Assembly (NCBI GenBank): GCA_008692225.1
Contig: VICG01000015.1
Coordinates: 186,001-250,000 of the forward strand
Reading direction: 5' to 3'
DNA: 64,000 nt
Source of the DNA: Monilinia fructicola
Lineage: Eukaryota > Ascomycota > Leotiomycetes > Helotiales > Sclerotiniaceae
Shown: positions 61,201 to 64,000 of the stretch, piece by piece
Numbering within the stretch: position 1 is the stretch's first letter
Layout of the letters: every line of letters starts with the position of its first letter
The notes under the pieces: generated by a model
What the model was told of the DNA's origin: nothing
Databases searched by the model: none
What the model saw: the letters and a program-made list of their open reading frames with translations, nothing else
Made by a program: the position numbers and the translations under genes

Positions 61201-61750
61201 GAGTGCTTACTAACCATTACTTCTGCTACTCATCCTTCTATTCAATAACTCCCCGAGGACCAAACTTATCAATGCATCCATGAAAGATCTGTCTTCGTTC
61301 CAAAGATTGACAGAAAACTCAGATACCTTGAAGGGTGAAATTGAAGTAAGAAATGTATTGGCAAATTTATGTGCATATATTATACTTGGAGAGTGAATAA
61401 AGATATGGTTCGGCTAAGGATGTTGATTCACTAGTTAGGGAATCACATGATTAAGGGGGTGGAGCGTCTTTATATTGAGTTGGGAATAGGTCTTGGGGAA
61501 GGGAAAGAGAGGGGATATGTAATAGAGTAATGATTGATGCCATTTTGAATGTTTATTCTCAAGGTGATAAAAGAGAGATGAGGAACTACCAAATGTTCAT
61601 GTAATTCATAAATGAATGAACCAATGATGTTATCCAGACATATCTCATTATACTAATGACAGTTTGATATCCCTGATATCATATCTTGAAGGAACGAACG
61701 CTTTATAGAGATATAGAGATGACCGAATTGAACTTTCAATTATTTTCTAA
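58248..61750. other. intergenic, little recognisable
   Basis: About 3.5 kb. At about 61265-61340 an open stretch (ending KGEIE) runs into a canonical GTAAGA donor and may be an isolated exon. Frame 58485-58712 has no domain. A C-run lies near 60350 and an A/G-rich tract at 60400-60720. No gene can be assembled. Confidence 0.4.
59747..59768 (+). repeat. (ACCT)n microsatellite
   Basis: Five uninterrupted ACCT copies plus two further bases. Confidence 0.85.
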
Positions 61751-61856
61751 TTGAAGATCCGACTAATCAATTGCATCAGCCGTTTAGATAAATGGTTGAT
61801 TGGTGGAGGTTGAAGATTCCACCAATCAACCGAATCAACCGTTTAGACAAACGGTT
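61751..61856. repeat. 59-bp tandem duplication with hairpin
   Basis: 61751-61797 and 61810-61856 are diverged direct copies (TTGAAGAT..., then AATCAA...CA(G/A)CCGTTTAGA). The second ends in AACCGTTT-AGAC-AAACGGTT, an eight-base perfect hairpin stem. The first copy's stem is broken by transitions. Confidence 0.7.
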
Positions 61857-62155
61857 AAATGACTATTCTGCTTTTAAATGAAATGCTCTTCCAGTATTAA
61901 CAACCCTAATAAGAAGCGAAGATAAGAAGCCACACTATCAATTTTATCCCAACATACATATCGAAATAACCCATCGTGTACTTGAATATGTGTATCTTCA
62001 GTATATGTTGTTATAGAAGCACTTCGAAATGAATTCATCAGCAATCTGCCGACCTCTCGAATTCCGTAAATAGAAGTGCAAATTCCGTTTCATAGTATTT
62101 TTCAATCACTTAAACCACAGTTTCTATTCCGCATTCTCCATTTCACAACCAATAA

Positions 62156-62654
62156 TTCCAATCAAAAGGTCAGGAAAGTATTACAACAAAGACAACATGT
62201 GCTCTGAGATGGCGCAAAGATCAGGAATTTGAAATCGGGGTTCTGGTTGGATTTTTAAATTCTGGTTTCCCACATCCGCAGCTTAATCTGGGCTACGACT
62301 TTGACAGTGGTAGTGTGTCTCAGTGGCAAACATGGAGAAAGGAGAGCAGGTCCGAGATCAAAAGTGAAAAGCCGTTAGAGGAGGATGATTTCATGATCTG
62401 GGGCGTGAACTCTTTTAAGTGGTTGATACTGCCACCAAATTATCTTTTTTGGAGGCACCGCCCAAGAGATAGAAGTGGCCGCATTCATTGTCGTGTTCAA
62501 CAAACGCGGTGAATACTGCGGGGAGCTCAATTCCCATCTAAGCGCCAACGCCTTCGGTACCGGCGACTTTTTGGCTTCTATGAATAAGAGTCTCCATTAT
62601 GCAACTCTGGGGCTTGCAGCACTTTGTATCATTGGCAATCTAGATGACGAATGA
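62156..62654 (+). pseudogene. fragment of an uncharacterised protein gene, frameshifted
   Basis: An open stretch without any ATG from 62156 encodes protein-like sequence (RWRKDQEFEIGVLVGFLNSG, LGYDFDSGSVSQWQTWRKES, EEDDFMIWGVNSFKWLILPP). It loses frame by one base at 62438-62449, beside a T6 run. The next frame continues (FGGTAQEIEVAAFIVVFNKR, ANAFGTGDFLASMNKSLHYA) to a stop at 62652-62654. The 5' part must lie upstream or be lost. The family is not recognised; no signal peptide visible. Probably a broken gene. Confidence 0.5.
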
Positions 62655-64000
62655 GAGCAGATCCGCTTGTTTTGTGGTCGAAAGACATTTCCATGCTAGA
62701 GCTTCTGGCTCAAAATATAATGGTAAAATTCGCATAGGAATATTTGAAAATAGCAACGATAGGAAAATCAATGGTGGTAGTGAACAAACGGAAGAAAAAG
62801 TTGAGATAACAATGACATTTGACGGGAAAGGTTGAAGTCTCCCAAAGGAGAGTTGTATCATCAACTGTTCCCCGCATTCATTTGATGGCAACGGATTTGA
62901 GGTTGCTTGAGTTATGCCGATAATGAATTCCATCTCGTCAAATCAGCCTTGTACTTCCTGGAGACCACCACATAACTTGAATAACCAGGAGTTAGATGAT
63001 CACAAATCACTCGTAACTTATCCAGCAATATGATATTCTTGAACCCGCACTAGCCACTTCTATTTCAACCTGAAGTAATATCCCGTTCAAGAAGTTCTAG
63101 CTGAGAACCATAGGGGACTAGACACATCGGATTTCCATTTCCTTTGCTTTTTCATGTCATACTTCCCTGTGCTCATTTCTCATCTGAACATGACTTGTCG
63201 GTAGAAGAACGATATTTATCGGCAATGATGGTTTATGGTCAAAACGATAGTATGATGCGATTGGAGCCAAAGAAATCAGCCGGGAGCCATAAGTTCGGGA
63301 AGATGAGACAGGAAGAAGGTAAATATCCTTGAGAAAGAAAATCGCAGCTCGTGAATATACCTTTGAAACCTTTCCCAAAACTGGAGACATTGTTATTCTC
63401 CACTTGTTTGGTAGTGCATCAGGCTAGTGCCGTTGTGATTGATGAACTCTTACAGTTTGTCTGTGAACAGACTTATATACCGGAAATAATCCAACTCTGA
63501 AAATGCAGAGCTTTTAGATATATATAAAGTGCCTCGGCAGTCCAGGTGGGTGACTGAGTGAACTGAAGAATTACAACGAGTACAATAACGTCAACCATAT
63601 CAGAAAGGGTTCTCTTGATTCACATCTCCACTAGGACGTCTAAGTCCACCGAGTATAGAAAGACTTCATCTGCTAGGATTCTTCGCGCTAACTTCTTATT
63701 TCCAGCAGTTTAAACTTGCGATCTTACATACCGAGATAAACGAAGTACCTTCAGTGTAGATGGTCTGTCACAGCCAAAACCAAAGCATTACGCTTCCACT
63801 TTCGCCAATTCAATATGCGCCGTCAAGAATTTCAACTCTGATATACTCTATCATGTATACTCTGAGTGAGCTTATATTGAATTAAGAATGACAATAAAAA
63901 GCTAAAAGTATACCAACGACAAAAACGAAGGGCGTTTATCCAACGCGGTCGGTCTCTCACATAAAAAGACGAAAACTACACGCAATATTGGAATTTAAAA
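62655..64000. other. right edge, no supported gene
   Basis: Frames at 62640-62933 (minus), 63144-63332 (plus) and 63157-63390 (minus) are short and lack features. Any gene running off the right edge cannot be seen. Confidence 0.4.

Noticed and set aside
1..64000. CRISPR arrays, prophage, insertion sequences or bacterial operons
   Set aside because: No regularly spaced repeats or bacterial-type gene layout; genes have spliceosomal introns.
1..64000. Backbone secondary-metabolite synthase (PKS, NRPS or terpene cyclase)
   Set aside because: No such motifs in any frame, so a classical biosynthetic cluster is not claimed.

Overview
The window looks like nuclear DNA of a filamentous ascomycete. 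The protein genes have short introns (about 47-102 nt, GT-AG, often with a CTAAC/CTGAC-like branch site), long AT-rich intergenic stretches, and small AT-rich inverted-repeat elements whose two arms differ almost only by C/T and G/A changes, as expected after repeat-induced point mutation (RIP). The mix of small secreted proteins, cytochromes P450, an MFS drug-efflux pump and a GPR1/FUN34/YaaH transporter would fit a plant-associated Leotiomycete (Botrytis/Sclerotinia-like). That placement is inference from gene style, not from a marker gene. There are no phage, plasmid, CRISPR or bacterial operon features.

Left part (0-27 kb): an intact NmrA-like oxidoreductase or regulator (630-1718); an eight-cysteine hydrophobin-like secreted protein with one intron (5603-6005); a secreted Ala/Gly/Pro-rich protein with five exons, in which an exon-intron unit has been tandemly duplicated (9157-10377); an HExxH metallopeptidase-like gene whose reading probably continues by splicing into a helical region (11284-13814); two uncharacterised genes (17798-18370 and 19173-20087); and a cluster of five related small secreted proteins (21018-26293). 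Two members of that cluster are broken by single-base frameshifts.

Middle (28-47 kb): a six-exon CorA-like membrane protein (28353-31065); an AT-rich, repeat-eroded zone with two inverted-repeat elements (31.9-35.2 kb); a GPR1/FUN34/YaaH carboxylate/ammonium-type transporter (35809-36856); a P450 (39409-41337); an intron-containing tRNA-Ser(GCU) (42859-42957); and a DHA2-type MFS exporter with a very long cytosolic N-terminus (43428-46289).

Right part (46.8-64 kb): a thioesterase-like gene, an ELO fatty-acid elongase and a second P450 lie in a row, and all three carry single-base indels while their splice sites and motifs are preserved. This is either a decaying lipid-modification gene group or a patch of poor consensus sequence. 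A small Thr/Ala-rich secreted protein (55498-55887) follows, then about 6 kb with little recognisable content, and a broken uncharacterised gene fragment (62156-62654). The P450-MFS-thioesterase-ELO-P450 run could once have handled a fatty-acyl-derived metabolite, but no polyketide or peptide synthase is in view.
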